Below the pieces are notes generated by a model. That model saw only the letters and a program-made list of their open reading frames with translations. It ran no database searches and was not told the origin of the DNA. The position numbers and the translations under genes are program-made. A stretch of 6,686 nt of DNA from an uncultured Asticcacaulis sp. (lineage in GTDB: Bacteria; Pseudomonadota; Alphaproteobacteria; Caulobacterales; Caulobacteraceae): positions 1 through 6,686 of the forward strand of contig CAMLIY010000171.1 in the NCBI GenBank assembly GCA_946480125.1, given 5' to 3'. Shown here piece after piece: positions 5,044-6,686 of this stretch (the stretch's first letter is position 1; each line of letters opens with the position of its first letter).

Positions 5044-6686
5044 ATGAGCTTCACCGGAATCAGCGCCAACCGCCAGGAACTGTTGCAGATCGCAGAGGCC
5101 GTGGCGCGCGAAAAGTCGATTGACAAGTCCGTGGTCATCGCCTCCATCGAGGAGGCGATCCAGAAAGCCGCCCGCTCGCGTTACGGCGCCGAGCACGACA
5201 TTCGCGTCTATATCGATCCGCGCTCAGGCGAAATGACGATTACGCGTCACGTCACCGTCGTGCCGGACGAGGAACTGGAAAATGAGTACGCCCAGAAGAC
5301 CTTGTCCGAAGCATTAAAAGACGACAAGGAAGCCTTCGCCGGCAAGGAATATTCTGAAACCCTGCCGCCCTTCGAGCTGGGGCGCGTCCAGACCCAGATG
5401 GCCCGCCAGGTGGTGACGCATAAGGTGCGTGAAGCCGAACGTGAAAAGCAGTTCGACGAGTACAAGGACCGCGTCGGCGAAATCGTCAACGGCACCGTTC
5501 GCCGCGTCGAATACGGCAATGTCATCGTCGATCTCGGCAAGGGTGAAGGCATCATGCGCCGCGATCAGTCGATCCCGCGTGAAGCCTTCCAGGTCAATGA
5601 CCGGATTCGGGCCTATATCTATGACGTCCGCCGCGAAACCAAGGGCCCGCAGATCATGCTGTCGCGCGCCCACGGCGGCTTCATGGCCAAGCTGTTCGCG
5701 CAGGAAGTACCGGAAATCTATGACGGCGTGATCGAGATCAAGTCGGTCTCCCGTGATCCGGGCTCGCGCGCCAAGATGGCCGTGTTGTCGAACGACAACT
5801 CGATCGATCCGGTCGGCGCCTGCGTCGGTATGCGTGGTTCGCGCGTTCAGGCCGTTGTCGCCGAGCTGCAAAACGAAAAGATCGACATCATCCAGTGGTC
5901 GCCCGATGAAGCCACCTTTATCGTCAATGCCCTGGCACCGGCCGAAGTCTCCAAGGTCGTGCTCGATGAAGAAGAGGACCGCGTCGAAGTGGTGGTGCCC
6001 GACGAACAACTGTCGCTGGCCATTGGCCGTCGCGGCCAGAACGTTCGCCTCGCCTCACAACTGACGGGCTGGCAGGTCGATATCATCACGGAATCGCAGG
6101 ATTCGGAGCGCCGTCAGAAGGAATTCGCCGAACGCACCGCCCTGTTCCAGGAAGCGCTCGATGTCGATGAAGTCATCGCGCAACTGTTGGTCACCGAAGG
6201 TTTTACCTCGATCGAAGATCTGGCCTTCGTTGATGAAAACGAAATTGCCGTCATTGAGGGCTTTGACGAAGACACGGCTTCCGAATTGCAGGCTCGCGCC
6301 CGTGACTTCCTGGAACGTGAAGCCACTGAGCAAGATAACAAGCGTAAGGAACTGGGCGTCGAGGACGGTGTGCTCGATATCCAGGGCATCACCTTGGCCA
6401 TGGCGGTTGCCCTCGGCACCGCCGGCGTCAAGACGGTGGAAGACCTCGCCGATCTGGCCACCGATGAAATTCGTGGCGGCTTCGAGCAAAAGGGCGGCGA
6501 ACGCGTTCGCGTCCCCGGCGCGCTGGAATCGTTCAACCTGTCGGTGCCTGATGCCGAGGCTCTGATCCTCAATGCCCGCGTCGCCGCCGGCTGGATCGAA
6601 GCCCCGGTGGTTGAAGAGGTCGAGGAAGAGGCTTACGAAGACGCCGGTCTTGAAGACCTGGCCGAAGACGAAGCGGCCAATGAAAC
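5044..6686 (+). CDS. nusA: Transcription termination/antitermination factor NusA (3' partial)
   Basis: RNA-polymerase-binding elongation factor that modulates pausing, termination and antitermination. 547 codons are present without a stop and the frame runs off the right edge. Domains in order: N-terminal polymerase-binding domain (about 1-130), S1 RNA-binding domain (about 143-208, [12 protein letters not shown] to IMLSRA), KH1 with GMRG at 262-265, KH2 with GRRG at 328-331 ([14 protein letters not shown]), then two helix-hairpin-helix type C-terminal repeats (about 372-425 and 446-515). After residue 521 the sequence is strongly acidic. E. coli NusA has 495 residues, so this one is longer because of the acidic tail. 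The ATG at 5044 follows GAAGGA (5031-5036) with a 7-base spacer. It is co-transcribed with rimP; infB normally follows in this operon but lies outside the window. Confidence 0.98.
   Translation, partial: MSFTGISANRQELLQIAEAVAREKSIDKSVVIASIEEAIQKAARSRYGAEHDIRVYIDPRSGEMTITRHVTVVPDEELENEYAQKTLSEALKDDKEAFAGKEYSETLPPFELGRVQTQMARQVVTHKVREAEREKQFDEYKDRVGEIVNGTVRRVEYGNVIVDLGKGEGIMRRDQSIPREAFQVNDRIRAYIYDVRRETKGPQIMLSRAHGGFMAKLFAQEVPEIYDGVIEIKSVSRDPGSRAKMAVLSNDNSIDPVGACVGMRGSRVQAVVAELQNEKIDIIQWSPDEATFIVNALAPAEVSKVVLDEEEDRVEVVVPDEQLSLAIGRRGQNVRLASQLTGWQVDIITESQDSERRQKEFAERTALFQEALDVDEVIAQLLVTEGFTSIEDLAFVDENEIAVIEGFDEDTASELQARARDFLEREATEQDNKRKELGVEDGVLDIQGITLAMAVALGTAGVKTVEDLADLATDEIRGGFEQKGGERVRVPGALESFNLSVPDAEALILNARVAAGWIEAPVVEEVEEEAYEDAGLEDLAEDEAANE

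Noticed and set aside
5314..6009. Long minus-strand ORF opposite nusA
   Set aside because: The plus-strand frame from 5044 is uninterrupted NusA with S1 and KH motifs; the antisense frame is open only because of codon bias.

Overview
The window is an ordinary chromosomal housekeeping locus of an alphaproteobacterium. The gene order is lnt, XRE regulator, metK, trmB, then rimP and nusA. The arrangement, the protein sequences (MetK, RimP with an Arg-rich N-terminus and long acidic tail, NusA) and the moderately high GC suggest Caulobacterales, with an Asticcacaulis-like genome as my best guess. The genus is an inference from recalled family resemblance, not from a search.

Left part (1-1966): the C-terminal two thirds of apolipoprotein N-acyltransferase (lnt, cut by the left edge) is followed by a TTG-started XRE-family DNA-binding protein with its own candidate promoter and a clear intrinsic terminator. 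The 215 bases before metK hold that terminator, an unexplained bulged inverted repeat, and a sigma70-like promoter whose -35/-10 spacer is filled by a nearly perfect 22-bp palindrome, probably an operator.

Middle part (1967-4162): metK (S-adenosylmethionine synthetase) is followed by trmB, a SAM-using tRNA guanine-N7 methyltransferase, so a producer and a consumer of SAM are adjacent. The 82-base gap between them contains a perfect 34-bp palindrome with no U-tract. A small acidic hypothetical gene lies convergent to trmB, and the two stop codons share one TTAA.

Right part (4163-6686): a 240-base divergent region carries a strong candidate promoter, a short structured leader ending in an intrinsic-terminator-like hairpin, and an in-frame 20-codon leader ORF. 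These precede rimP (ribosome maturation) and nusA (transcription elongation, cut by the right edge). A terminator between promoter and rimP suggests attenuation of the rimP-nusA operon, a theme known from autoregulation of the E. coli nusA operon.

There is no gene-free stretch longer than 300 bases. I see no mobile element, CRISPR array, tRNA, rRNA or evident new multi-gene system. The points most worth a second look are regulatory: the metK operator, the metK-trmB palindrome and the rimP-nusA leader.
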